Positions 24,845-33,477 are shown, counted from the first letter of the stretch. The stretch: 35,242 bases of DNA from Saprospiraceae bacterium (GCA_022844265.1 JALHMA010000015.1:1-35242); one strand, 5' to 3'. Notes: generated from the sequence alone by a model not told the origin. Translations and numbers: made by a program.

Positions 24845-25483
24845 AATAAACCCTTCCAAACCACTCAAACCTTCTATTTTCTTTTGAATAACCAACTTTT
24901 CCGGTTGTGTTTTCGCCAGTAATAATGCCTTTTGGAAGTATTGCTTCGCCTGGTGGTTCTCGATACCGGTGTATAGTTCGCCCAGTAGTACATGGTAGAA
25001 GTGATTGTCTGTCAACTGGAGTGTTTCTGCCGCCGCAATCGCTTCCGCTTTTCCTTTTACTTTGGAAAGCGCATAGGTTCTGTTGAGCGCTGCAACGGGA
25101 GAATAGGCTATTAAGATGGAAGGGTGGCAAATGGCAAACAACATTTGTAACTGACTGTCTGTGATGTTTTTATCCGACAAATCAATGTCCGGCTCTGGTA
25201 TTTCAGAGCCGGCATTTTTTAAGTGAGGCGCAATTTTTCCGGTGAAAATCTGCTTGCGGTGCAGCGTATTTCTGGCTTTGTTTTTGGCAACGGTATAGAG
25301 CCATGCGCTGGGATTTGCAGGTATACCTTTGTATGCCCAGGTTTCATAAGCCAGCAAAAAAGTGTCGGCGGCGATGTCCTCGGCCATTTCCATCAATTCA
25401 ATACCTAAATGCTTGCAGAGTACGGCGGTGATTTTACTGTACTCCGTTCTAAACAAATGTGGTATTAATTCTTGTTGCTGCAT
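24839..25483 (-). CDS. ECF42-type sigma factor with an internal in-frame deletion
   Basis: 214 aa from ATG 25483 (a TTG two codons upstream is less likely). Residues 1-~123 match sigma region 2 and linker of ECF42/DUF6596 sigma factors (ELIPHLFRTEYSKI, EDIAADTFLLAYETW, PSAWLYTVAKNKARN, DSQLQMLFAICHPSI). The next residues jump to the C-terminal TPR-like part of the same family (YSPVAALNRTYALSKVKGK, LTDNHFYHVLLGELY). Family members are about 400 aa, so roughly 190-200 residues, including region 4 that binds the -35 element, are missing at ~25116 without loss of frame. The tail EGLSGLEGFIC is encoded by a repeat tract. It is probably inactive as a normal sigma factor; it may be a decaying gene or a shortened variant with a new role. 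Its partner DGPF/YCII gene lies upstream on the same strand. Confidence 0.82.
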   Translation of the reverse strand: MQQQELIPHLFRTEYSKITAVLCKHLGIELMEMAEDIAADTFLLAYETWAYKGIPANPSAWLYTVAKNKARNTLHRKQIFTGKIAPHLKNAGSEIPEPDIDLSDKNITDSQLQMLFAICHPSILIAYSPVAALNRTYALSKVKGKAEAIAAAETLQLTDNHFYHVLLGELYTGIENHQAKQYFQKALLLAKTQPEKLVIQKKIEGLSGLEGFIC

Positions 25484-25536
25484 ATCCAAGATACAGAAAG
25501 GCCTTATAATTTAAAGGGAAGCGTTCCTGGGTTTGT

Positions 25537-25686
25537 CAGCCGCAGCGCGGCGGTAATATTTGTAGAAATAGTTGCGAAATTATGAATGGAGGTGCAGCGC
25601 ACCGGTTATATTATATTGTCGGTGCGCTGCACCTCGTCTTTCTTGTTTGGCTAAGGGCTACAAATATTACCGCCGCGCTGCGGCTG
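25537..25686. repeat. Perfect nested inverted repeat between the sigma factor and YCII genes
   Basis: Outer arms 25537-25565 and 25658-25686 are exact 29-base inverted copies; inner arms 25589-25604 and 25620-25635 are exact 16-base inverted copies around a 15-base AT-rich loop. Each arm begins with its own mini-hairpin: GCCGC-AGC-GCGGC outside and GGTGC-AGC-GCACC inside, each followed by GGTwATATT. The inner and outer units differ by paired, compensatory changes. No ORF lies inside. Confidence 0.9.
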
Positions 25687-25701
25687 GCAAAAGGCATGCT
25701 T

Positions 25702-26055
25702 TTAATGCTCGCCATCGCCTTTCGCAATTTTTCTGACTTCCACGGTATTGCCTTCTCCCATCAAAACGGGGCAACCTTTGGCAAACTCCACCGCTTCCTC
25801 TACGGATTCCGCTTTGACGATAATAAGGCCGCCGATGGTTTCCTTGATTTCGCCGAACGGCCCGTTGGTCACTACGTGGCTGGAACTGACCACCCGGGCA
25901 TCTTCAAACGGCAGGCCGGTGCCCGATACAAATTTGTTCTGCGCCGCAATACCGCCAATCCAGTCCATCGTTTGTTGCATCCAGATTTGCATTTGTTCCG
26001 GCGAAGCAAGCGCTTTGCCATCCTGGTGTCTCATGATTAATGCGAATTCGTCCAT
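25702..26055 (-). CDS. YCII/DGPF-domain protein
   Basis: 117 aa single-domain protein. The motif NGPFGEIKETIGGLIIV is a variant of the DGPF signature, and the N-terminal FALIMRHQD and C-terminal GNTVEVRKI fit the YCII ferredoxin-like fold. Such small proteins are regularly encoded next to ECF42 sigma factors, and several are part of the regulon; their biochemical role is not settled. Here the partner sigma factor has an internal deletion, and a nested inverted repeat separates the two genes. The start ATG 26055 gives the usual family N-terminus. Confidence 0.88.
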   Translation of the reverse strand: MDEFALIMRHQDGKALASPEQMQIWMQQTMDWIGGIAAQNKFVSGTGLPFEDARVVSSSHVVTNGPFGEIKETIGGLIIVKAESVEEAVEFAKGCPVLMGEGNTVEVRKIAKGDGEH

Positions 26056-26157
26056 TTTCCTGAATTTTTAATTGTTAGAGCATCACTAAATGATACTCCA
26101 ATAACAAACGAACCTGCTGGAACCGGACACCGCTGGAATAATAATTTTTTAGAAGAC

Positions 26158-27792
26158 TCAGGCGAGCACGCCGTCATACATCTGCGCCCGCATATTCCGC
26201 ACCTTTTCACTGTGGATATACTCGCCGTAGTTCATATTCTGGTCGATCAGGCCGTTGGGCGTGATTTCAATAATGCGATTGGCCACGGAATCCAGGATCT
26301 GGTAGTCATGGGAACTGAAAATGATATTGCCGCTGAATTCCTGCATGCCGTTGTTCAGGGCTGTGATGGACTCCAGGTCGAGGTGGTTGGTGGGTTCGTC
26401 CAGAATCAGGAAATTGGGATTGGCGAGCATGATTTTAGACATCATGCAACGTACTTTTTCGCCGCCAGACAACACGCCGGAGCGTTTGAACACCTCTTCG
26501 CCGCCGAACAACATGCGTCCGAGGAACCCGCGGATAAAGTGTTCGTCTTTGTCTTTGGAAAACTGGCGCAACCAGTCGATCAGGTTCATATCCTGATCGC
26601 CCGAGAAATAAGCGCTGTTGTCGTTGGGCAGATATTGTGGAGAGATGGTTTGTCCGTATTGGAAACGGCCTTCAAAATTGGTGTCTTCGCCCGAAAGAAT
26701 ATTGAACAGGGCCGAAACGGCCTGCGCATTGCGGCTGAGCACGGCGATTTTTTCCCCTTTATTGAAACGTAGAAACAGATTGTCAAACAACAATTCACCC
26801 GCTTCATTCCTTTTCGTAAGGTTTTCCACTTCCAGGATAATGTCTCCTGGCTCACGTTCGGGTTTGAAAGCGATATAGGGGTATTTGCGCATAGACACCT
26901 GCATATCTTCCAGGTTCAGTTTTTCCAGGGCTTTTTTACGGCTGGTCGCTTGTTTCGATTTGGAGGCATTGGCAGAGAAACGGGCGATAAAATCCATCAT
27001 TTCCTGGCGCTTCTGCTCTACTTTTTTGTTTTTATCGGCCATCTGGCGCGTCAGGAGCTGGCTGCTTTCGTACCAGAACGTGTAGTTGCCGGTAAACATC
27101 CGGATTTTACCAAAATCCACATCGACCACGTGCGTACACACCATGTCCAGGAAGTGGCGGTCGTGCGACACCACGATAACGATGTTCTGGTAATCGGCCA
27201 GGAAATCGCAGAGCCAGTCCGTGGTTTCGACATCCAGGTCGTTGGTCGGTTCGTCCATGAGCAGGATGTCGGGCGATCCGAACAGGGCCTGCGCCAGCAA
27301 TACCTTTACACGTTCCGAACCGTCCAGGTCTTTCACGAGTTTGTAGTGCAGCGATTCGTGTACGCCCAGGTTGCTGAGCAATTCCGCCGCGTCGCTTTCT
27401 GCCATCCAGCCGTTCATTTCGCCAAATTCCCCTTCGAGTTCCGCCGCTTTCATCGAATCGGCTTCGGTCGCGTTGGGGTTGTCGTAAATGGCGTTTTTTT
27501 CCTGCATGATGTCATACAGGCGCCGGTGACCCATAATGACAGTATCTAATACCGGGTATTGGTCGAAAGCGAAGTGGTTCTGGCTGAGTACCGCCATCCG
27601 CTCGCCGGGTGTGATCTCGATGCGGCCCCGGGTGCTTTCAATTTCACCGGACAGGATTTTCAGAAAAGTGGATTTCCCGGCGCCGTTTGCGCCGATGACG
27701 CCGTAACAATTGCCTTTTACAAATTTAAGATTGACTTCGTCAAAAAGCACCCGCTTTCCAAACTGCAAGGCAACGTCGTTTACTGATAGCAT
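26158..27792 (-). CDS. ABC-F family ATPase, YbiT-like
   Basis: 544 aa with two nucleotide-binding domains and no membrane part. NBD1 has Walker A GANGAGKST (34-42), Walker B ILLMDEPTND (176-185) and SHDRHF; its signature is the non-canonical LDGSERVK. The linker (~245-300) is rich in charged residues with the FSANASKSKQATSRKKALEK stretch typical of YbiT. NBD2 keeps LSGGEK (441-446), LILDEPTNHLD (462-472) and SSHD. Its P-loop, however, is LSRNAQAVSALF (352-363), without the lysine and glycine pattern. ABC-F proteins act on the ribosome, clearing stalls or antibiotics; YbiT's role is poorly defined. A good TAnnTTTG promoter element is present upstream. It is monocistronic. Confidence 0.93.
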   Translation of the reverse strand: MLSVNDVALQFGKRVLFDEVNLKFVKGNCYGVIGANGAGKSTFLKILSGEIESTRGRIEITPGERMAVLSQNHFAFDQYPVLDTVIMGHRRLYDIMQEKNAIYDNPNATEADSMKAAELEGEFGEMNGWMAESDAAELLSNLGVHESLHYKLVKDLDGSERVKVLLAQALFGSPDILLMDEPTNDLDVETTDWLCDFLADYQNIVIVVSHDRHFLDMVCTHVVDVDFGKIRMFTGNYTFWYESSQLLTRQMADKNKKVEQKRQEMMDFIARFSANASKSKQATSRKKALEKLNLEDMQVSMRKYPYIAFKPEREPGDIILEVENLTKRNEAGELLFDNLFLRFNKGEKIAVLSRNAQAVSALFNILSGEDTNFEGRFQYGQTISPQYLPNDNSAYFSGDQDMNLIDWLRQFSKDKDEHFIRGFLGRMLFGGEEVFKRSGVLSGGEKVRCMMSKIMLANPNFLILDEPTNHLDLESITALNNGMQEFSGNIIFSSHDYQILDSVANRIIEITPNGLIDQNMNYGEYIHSEKVRNMRAQMYDGVLA

Positions 27793-27823
27793 CGAAAAAA
27801 ATAAATGTGGTTAAAAATGGGCG

Positions 27824-27831
27824 CAAAGGTA
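27824..27831 (-). promoter_or_regulatory. Candidate Bacteroidota -7 promoter element for the ABC-F gene
   Basis: The minus strand reads TACCTTTG, an exact match to TAnnTTTG, 32 bases before the ATG. No TTG is evident at the -33 distance. Confidence 0.5.
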
Positions 27832-27954
27832 GGGTTTTTAGGCCGGTATTTTTTGTGTGTGACAGGGATGTTGTGTTATTAAGGTGTAAATGTAAGTTTC
27901 GATGGAAGAATCAGGAAACCGCGCTACCTTTACCTGTCTAGAAAAAGAAAATCC

Positions 27955-29460
27955 TTGGCTTTTACACGCGCTCGTTTTTTGGTTGTTGCTTTTACCGGAA
28001 CACTCTTGTTCTGGATACTTTTTGCATCCTGTAATCCGACGCCTGCTCCTGTACAACAAACCGATATTGCACAGGAGGAACAGCCTGAAATGACGGCCGC
28101 TGATCGCCTGAACCAGGAAGGCGATTCCGCGCTGCAAGTCGGCAACTACGAGCTGGCGCTTGCCTTATTCCAGCATTCCATCGACTCAGCTGCAGTGCAC
28201 GCCGATTCTTTCGACTACTACGATTCCCGCCTCGATATGGCTTGCGTGTACGACCGGCTCGGCGAACTGGACAAATCCATCGACATCGGCCTGCCTGTGC
28301 TGGAAGCATTTGTGCGCAGCGGCGATTCCAGCCGGATCGGACGGGCGTATTCCACCTTGTCTGCGTTTTACGGGCGGGCCGAAATGCCCGATAAAGCCCT
28401 GGAAATGGCCCAAAAAGGTTTCGATATTCTGAAATATTATGGTTCGGACATGGATCGCTGCGCCGTCTACAACCAGATGGCATTTACCTATAGCGATGAC
28501 GGCCGCTGGAAAGACGCCCTGCCTTTGCTGGATTCCGCCGTTCTGTTTATGCGTCTTTCCGGTGTACTGACCCAATTGCCGGGGATGTACCTTAATATTG
28601 GAAACTGTCACCGCGAAATTGGTAACACAACGGAAGCGCAGCGTTATCTCCACCAGGCCGTTGCGCTTGCGGACAGTTCGGGACAAATGCACATCAAAGC
28701 CCGCTCCCTGGAGCGCCTGTCGCAAATAGCCGAAGCGGCAGGCAATCAAGTCGATGCTTTGCCTATGTATCGGCAGGCGGTAGCGCTGAAAGATTCGCTC
28801 TTCAAGGCAGATAAGGTAAAACGCCTGCAGGAACTGGAAGTGCAGTACAAAACCCGCGAAAAAGAACAGGAAATCCTGCTGTTGCGCGCTGAAAAACAGG
28901 CCTCTGCTGCCCGCCGCAATATGTTGTGGACGTTGTGGATAGCCTCGATAGCAGCAGCCTGTTACGGCTGGTTACGTTGGCGCGCTCATGCCCGCAAATC
29001 AGAACGCGAGTTGATCAGCAGCCGCATGCAACTTCAGGAGTTTGCCCGTATATTGATTGGAAAAAATGCCCGCCTTATGGAACTGGAAGAAGCGGCATCG
29101 AGCAAGCAGGCGCCCAAACCTGAAATCAGCCATAACACGGACGACAACGAGACGACATCCGGTGGAAGCGATTTGTATAATTTTCGTATCCTGACCGATC
29201 AGGACTGGAATGCATTCAAACAACTGTTCGATCGCAGTTATCCTAATTATTTGCATCGGCTGCGCTCGACATTTCCAGATATTACCTCTGCAGAAGAACG
29301 GCTCGGTTTGTTGCTCAAAATCAACCTGCAACGCCAGGAAATCGCTACTATGCTGGGCGTGTCAGATTCCACGGTAAAAAAAGGCCGCGCCCGCTTGCGC
29401 CGCCGCCTGGCACTTGCCGAAGATCAAAGCCTGGAGGAATTCCTGCAGGAGTTGAAATAA
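27955..29460 (+). CDS. TPR lipoprotein with transmembrane helix and cytoplasmic HTH domain
   Basis: 501 aa, starting with TTG at 27955; no ATG lies in frame upstream of the signal sequence. The N-terminus (MAFTRARFLVVAFTG...LFASC) ends in a lipobox with cysteine near residue 26. Residues ~45-300 are tetratricopeptide repeats (for example ADRLNQEGDSALQVGNYELA), followed by a coiled coil, a membrane helix (~321-338), a second coiled segment, and a C-terminal helix-turn-helix: ERLGLLLKINLQRQEIATMLGVSDSTVKKGRARL (~447-480). This is a common Bacteroidota architecture in which periplasmic TPRs sense a signal and the inner HTH binds DNA. The target is unknown; the secreted protease gene next downstream is one candidate. 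A lipobox at one end and a membrane span later is odd, and the first segment may simply be a membrane anchor. Confidence 0.82.
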   Translation: MAFTRARFLVVAFTGTLLFWILFASCNPTPAPVQQTDIAQEEQPEMTAADRLNQEGDSALQVGNYELALALFQHSIDSAAVHADSFDYYDSRLDMACVYDRLGELDKSIDIGLPVLEAFVRSGDSSRIGRAYSTLSAFYGRAEMPDKALEMAQKGFDILKYYGSDMDRCAVYNQMAFTYSDDGRWKDALPLLDSAVLFMRLSGVLTQLPGMYLNIGNCHREIGNTTEAQRYLHQAVALADSSGQMHIKARSLERLSQIAEAAGNQVDALPMYRQAVALKDSLFKADKVKRLQELEVQYKTREKEQEILLLRAEKQASAARRNMLWTLWIASIAAACYGWLRWRAHARKSERELISSRMQLQEFARILIGKNARLMELEEAASSKQAPKPEISHNTDDNETTSGGSDLYNFRILTDQDWNAFKQLFDRSYPNYLHRLRSTFPDITSAEERLGLLLKINLQRQEIATMLGVSDSTVKKGRARLRRRLALAEDQSLEEFLQELK

Positions 29461-29641
29461 CTCCCCTTTGCCTCTTGCTTTTTGCCCCATAGCAATTGTC
29501 CCCCTTTTTGTCCCCCCATCTTTTTCTCCTTTTCTTTTCTTAGATGTGCACTTTTGCGCCGTGTTCTGCGACGTTTACCCGAGATAATTCAGGCGCTTCA
29601 ACAGGCGGAACGCAGATCTGTCAATAATCTAATTTTAATAT

Positions 29642-32191
29642 ATGAAAAACGTTTTCCTTCTTCGGCGCTTGCCACTTTTGTTACTATCCGTTATTTTCGG
29701 ATTTTCTTCCTATGCACAAAGAGCATTTTTTGAGGTGCTCGCCAACGAGGCATCGCGCAGTGAATACCCTGTGAAACCCGCTATTCAGAAGTACACCCTT
29801 TTCCGGCTCGACGAGGAAGGCCTGCGCCAGTACCTGGCCGATGCACCTATACAATTTCAACATGAAGGGGAAGGAATCCCGCTGGATATTCCGTTTCCCG
29901 ATGGGCACATGGAAAAGTTTTACATCGAAGAAACCCCGCTGCTGGCGCCCGACGTTGCAGCGCAGCACCCCGATTTTAAAACCTACACAGGAAGAAACGT
30001 CCGGCACAAGGAACAAACCATAAGGTTCAGCCTGACCTCCGTTGGATTCGGCGGTATTATCCTGCAAGTGAAAGGCAAAACGGTGTACTTTGAGGCTTAT
30101 CAAAGAGGTAGCGACCTGTATGTCAGTTATTTCACCAGTGATGCTTATGCGCCGGGACGTACCCCTTCTTATCAATGCGGCGTCGATGAACCCCATGAAG
30201 ATCCCATGCATCCCCACATGGGCGAACGTCCGCTGGAATATCGCAACAATACGGGCGCCACGCTACGAACGTATAACCTGGCGATTGCAGCAACAGGAGA
30301 GTTTACACAGCATCCTTCGTACGGCAACGGGAGTGTAACGGATGCATACGGGGTGATTGTCAATTACGCCAACAACATGGCAGGCGTGTACAGCAATGAA
30401 ATGTGCGTGTCATTTACCCTGGTAAGCGGAACAAACGTGATTTACAGCAATCCTGCTACAGATCCGTATAACAATAGTAATCAACCTGCTATGCTCGCGC
30501 AGAATGTGACGGTGTTGAACAATGCTATCGGTGTAAACGACTACGATATAGGGCATGTATTCGGTTATGCCGGCGGTTCGGGGGGCGGTATTGCTTCTAC
30601 AGAATCCGTTTGTTATGATCCCTGGAAAGGGCAAGGTGTATCGGGCATGGCCAATCTCAATTTCTACCCGCAGTCGTTCAACGACCAATTGGTGTACCAT
30701 GAAGTAGGGCACCAGTTTGGGATGAGCCACAGTTACAACAGTTCTATACCTGTATGTGAGACCAGAAATCCGGGCACATCCGTTGAACCGGGCGCCGGGG
30801 CTACGATTATGAGTTATGGATTCACTTGTGGCACAGATGATTATGAAGGTACATACGGCCCTGTTCTGCAATTTCACAGTATAAGTTATTCGGAAGCATA
30901 TACTTATTTTACCAATACAGATAACGGGTACGGAGGCAGTTGTCCTTTAGAAACCTCTACCGGCAATCAGCTTCCCGTATTGACCATGCCTGCCGCCAAA
31001 ACTATCCCCAAATCAACCCCGTTTGTGTTGACCGGCAGCGCAACAGATAACAACGGCGATGCGCTGACGTATTGCTGGGAAGGAACCAATGTTGGAACAG
31101 AAGTGCCTAATAGCAGTACGCTTGATGATAATTCGAAGCCGCCGTTCTTTCGTTCGTACGACGCAACATCAGAAGCAGGCACCCGCTATTACCCGCGCCT
31201 GGAAAAAATATTAGATCAAACCTATGAGGGCAAAGGAGACAAATTGCCCTCAGTAGGTGTAGCAACCACCCACCGCCTGACAGTACGCGACAACAACAGT
31301 AACGGGGGCGCCACGGTTTATGGAACTGTTACGATCACGGTGGACGGCAATTCGGGGCCGTTTTTTGTAAATAACATTTCCAGTTCGTATGCGCCCAATG
31401 CATCTGTGCTGATAGGGTGGGCCGTAGCAAACACCACCGCCGCGCCGGTCAGTTGTTCGCAGGTGAATATCCTGCTCTCGACAGATGGTGGTTACAGTTT
31501 CCCGACCACCCTGGTGGCTAATACCCCCAACGACGGAAGTCAATCTATTACCCTGCCCAATATCAATACCACCAGTGCACGCATCAAGGTGGTCTGTAGT
31601 AACAACTACTTTTTTGATATTACGAATGCGTTTCAAATACAAGGCCCCTTGCCGGTAGAATGGCTTGAGTTTACCGCTACCTTAAAAAACAAACGCGACG
31701 CCCTGCTACAATGGAAAACGGCCTCGGAAACCGATAATGCCGGTTTTGAAGTGCAAATATCCGACGATTCGGGCCTGACATTTAAAAAAGTGGGCTTTGT
31801 GGCGGCAGCGTCCGATCGTTCTTATCGGTATTCGGTAACGGGACTGGAAGATGGCGAATATTACTTCCGACTCCAACAAATAGACCAAGACGGTGCGGTG
31901 TCCTATTCGCCCATCCGTTCCCTTCGAATCGGGGAGCAACAGCCGGAATTGTCTGTTTTTCCCAATCCGGCGCAAGATGTGTTGAATGTAAGACTGCCGC
32001 AGATAAGAGAGGGCGACCTGACATTACAGGTCATTAACCAGGTTAGTCAGGTTGTGCGTTCGCTTACTATTTCGGGCGACCGAACCCTTGTACAGATCGA
32101 GATTGACGACCTGCCGGCAGGCGTTTATATTTTGCAGATCAGGTTTGGAAATATTTCAGAAACCATCCGGTTTAGCAAGGACAAGTCTTGA
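29642..32191 (+). CDS. Secreted reprolysin-like zinc metalloprotease with T9SS sorting domain
   Basis: 849 aa. Signal peptide residues 1-25 (ends SSYAQ). A propeptide-like region (~26-200) is followed by a metzincin catalytic domain with H353-EVG-H357-QFG-MS-H363 (HExxHxxGxxH) and Met-turn IMSYGF. Next come Ig-like/fibronectin-like beta domains (~450-680), then a domain beginning LPVEWLEFTATLKN. The end ('LSVFPNPAQDVLNVRLP' to the C-terminus, last ~75 residues) is a type A T9SS C-terminal sorting domain, so the protein should cross the outer membrane by type IX secretion and be released or attached. The likely job is extracellular protein degradation. A pyrimidine-rich 180-base leader precedes it, with no clear TAnnTTTG. 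A hairpin repeat starts 8 bases after its stop. Confidence 0.92.
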   Translation: MKNVFLLRRLPLLLLSVIFGFSSYAQRAFFEVLANEASRSEYPVKPAIQKYTLFRLDEEGLRQYLADAPIQFQHEGEGIPLDIPFPDGHMEKFYIEETPLLAPDVAAQHPDFKTYTGRNVRHKEQTIRFSLTSVGFGGIILQVKGKTVYFEAYQRGSDLYVSYFTSDAYAPGRTPSYQCGVDEPHEDPMHPHMGERPLEYRNNTGATLRTYNLAIAATGEFTQHPSYGNGSVTDAYGVIVNYANNMAGVYSNEMCVSFTLVSGTNVIYSNPATDPYNNSNQPAMLAQNVTVLNNAIGVNDYDIGHVFGYAGGSGGGIASTESVCYDPWKGQGVSGMANLNFYPQSFNDQLVYHEVGHQFGMSHSYNSSIPVCETRNPGTSVEPGAGATIMSYGFTCGTDDYEGTYGPVLQFHSISYSEAYTYFTNTDNGYGGSCPLETSTGNQLPVLTMPAAKTIPKSTPFVLTGSATDNNGDALTYCWEGTNVGTEVPNSSTLDDNSKPPFFRSYDATSEAGTRYYPRLEKILDQTYEGKGDKLPSVGVATTHRLTVRDNNSNGGATVYGTVTITVDGNSGPFFVNNISSSYAPNASVLIGWAVANTTAAPVSCSQVNILLSTDGGYSFPTTLVANTPNDGSQSITLPNINTTSARIKVVCSNNYFFDITNAFQIQGPLPVEWLEFTATLKNKRDALLQWKTASETDNAGFEVQISDDSGLTFKKVGFVAAASDRSYRYSVTGLEDGEYYFRLQQIDQDGAVSYSPIRSLRIGEQQPELSVFPNPAQDVLNVRLPQIREGDLTLQVINQVSQVVRSLTISGDRTLVQIEIDDLPAGVYILQIRFGNISETIRFSKDKS

Positions 32192-32198
32192 ATACATA

Positions 32199-32236
32199 CC
32201 GCTGCGGCAGGTCGAAAAGGACACTGCCGCAGCGCT
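32199..32236. repeat. REP-like hairpin repeat, copy 1
   Basis: GCTGCGGCAG and CTGCCGCAGC pair around a loop containing GTCGAAAAGGACA. Bases 32203-32236 recur in inverted orientation at 35109-35142 with 32 of 34 identical. It lies just past the metalloprotease stop and could act as its terminator. Confidence 0.85.
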
Positions 32237-32291
32237 TGTGGCGGGTGCGTTATTTGACAAATTTGACAACAACCGTTTTGCCACCACAACT

Positions 32292-32321
32292 TATTTTAGC
32301 AAAATAGACACCCGCGGGTGT
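32292..32321. terminator. Hairpin cluster between convergent genes
   Basis: TATTTT-AGC-AAAATA (32292-32306) is directly followed by the perfect 14-base palindrome ACACCCGCGGGTGT (32308-32321). They lie between the metalloprotease (plus) and the AI-2E permease (minus) 3' ends, so a bidirectional terminator is plausible. Confidence 0.45.
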
Positions 32322-32379
32322 TCAATGTTTTCATGAAGTGCATTTATTATGTATGTTGATTAAGAAAGGATTAAAGGTC

Positions 32380-33474
32380 TTACTTCTTAAACCATCCCTT
32401 CACTTTCTCCATAAATCCTTTTTTGGCTGTTTTGGGTCCCGCCGAACCCAGCAAAAAACCATAAGGCTTCAGCGGTTCTATGTGATCGCAAATGATCTTC
32501 AGCATACCGAGCAAGGGGATACCCATGATCATGCCGGGGATGCCCCATACCAATTCGCCTGCCAGCAGTGCCATAATGGTAAAAACAGGGTTGATGTTTA
32601 CCTCGGAGCCTACGATCAAAGGAGTCAGGACGTTGTTTTGAAAAAATTGTACCAGGCCGTAAGTGATGATTACACCAATCATAATATTGCTTCCACCGCC
32701 CTGCGCCACTACCATCAGCAATGTAATGACAGTGCCCGTCAGGTTACCTACATAGGGTACTATCTCCAGTATGCCGCAGAGTATAGCGAAAAAAACGGCG
32801 TTTTTTACACCCACGATACTGAAGCCAATACTGTACAACACCCATAGCATCACGATCATCAGTCCCATTCCGCTCACGTATTTCTGACCGACCAAACTGG
32901 CCTCGGTAATGATACGGGTCGTTTCCGCTTTTTCCGTTGCGGGTACTAATTGCAGGATAAATTTTTTAAAATGCGACCGGTAATACAAAATCATAAAGAT
33001 GTAGACCACCGCCAGTATGAAGGTTACCAATCCGCCTAAAAATCCGCCTAATATGGAAGCGCCTACCATCGCTGCTCCGCCCGCGCCCGACGACTGATTT
33101 TCTTTCACCATTTGTTCCTGCGCTTCTCTTGAAAATCCCATCTTTTCGCTGAAATACAGACTCACCTGCTCTGTCCGCTCTGTCGCCACTACTTTAATCT
33201 GCGACAGGTCTTCGGCGATACGGGTCATTTGCCAACTGAGCAGCGTAATGACCCCACCGATGCTTACGATGAGCACAAGAATGCACGCCAAAGAGGAAAG
33301 TCCGCGGTTAAATCCTTTTTTTTCCAGCCATGCGCTTAATGGTAGAAACATCATGGACAACAAGCCCGCCAGAGCGATGGGAACTAAAAATGGGCGCCCC
33401 AGGTATAAAATGGTAGAGGTCAGAATGACCAGCAGCAGTACTTGAATGGTTTTGGTCAGCAAAAGTTTATTCAT
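32380..33474 (-). CDS. AI-2E family transporter (PerM-like)
   Basis: 364 aa from ATG 33474; an in-frame TTG two codons upstream is less likely. There are two N-terminal helices (LLLVILTSTILYLGRPFLVPIALAG and following), a helix near 60-80, a central soluble segment (~85-150), then four to five helices with the conserved family stretches ILEIVPYVGN, VQFFQNNVLTPLIVGS, NPVFTIMALLAGELVWGIPGMIMGIPLLGMLKIICDH. The name comes from the E. coli TqsA autoinducer-2 exporter, but members include Na+/H+ antiporters and many of unknown substrate. It is convergent with the metalloprotease and divergent from the BamA-like gene. Confidence 0.9.
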   Translation of the reverse strand: MNKLLLTKTIQVLLLVILTSTILYLGRPFLVPIALAGLLSMMFLPLSAWLEKKGFNRGLSSLACILVLIVSIGGVITLLSWQMTRIAEDLSQIKVVATERTEQVSLYFSEKMGFSREAQEQMVKENQSSGAGGAAMVGASILGGFLGGLVTFILAVVYIFMILYYRSHFKKFILQLVPATEKAETTRIITEASLVGQKYVSGMGLMIVMLWVLYSIGFSIVGVKNAVFFAILCGILEIVPYVGNLTGTVITLLMVVAQGGGSNIMIGVIITYGLVQFFQNNVLTPLIVGSEVNINPVFTIMALLAGELVWGIPGMIMGIPLLGMLKIICDHIEPLKPYGFLLGSAGPKTAKKGFMEKVKGWFKK

Positions 33475-33477
33475 CTT

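Noticed and set aside
24839-25483. Sigma factor split by a frameshift
   Set aside because: The two conserved parts are in a single continuous frame across the junction; an internal deletion explains the length, not a frameshift.
27902-28093. Small gene starting at ATG 27902
   Set aside because: It is out of frame with the TPR protein, overlaps its signal sequence and has no recognisable product.
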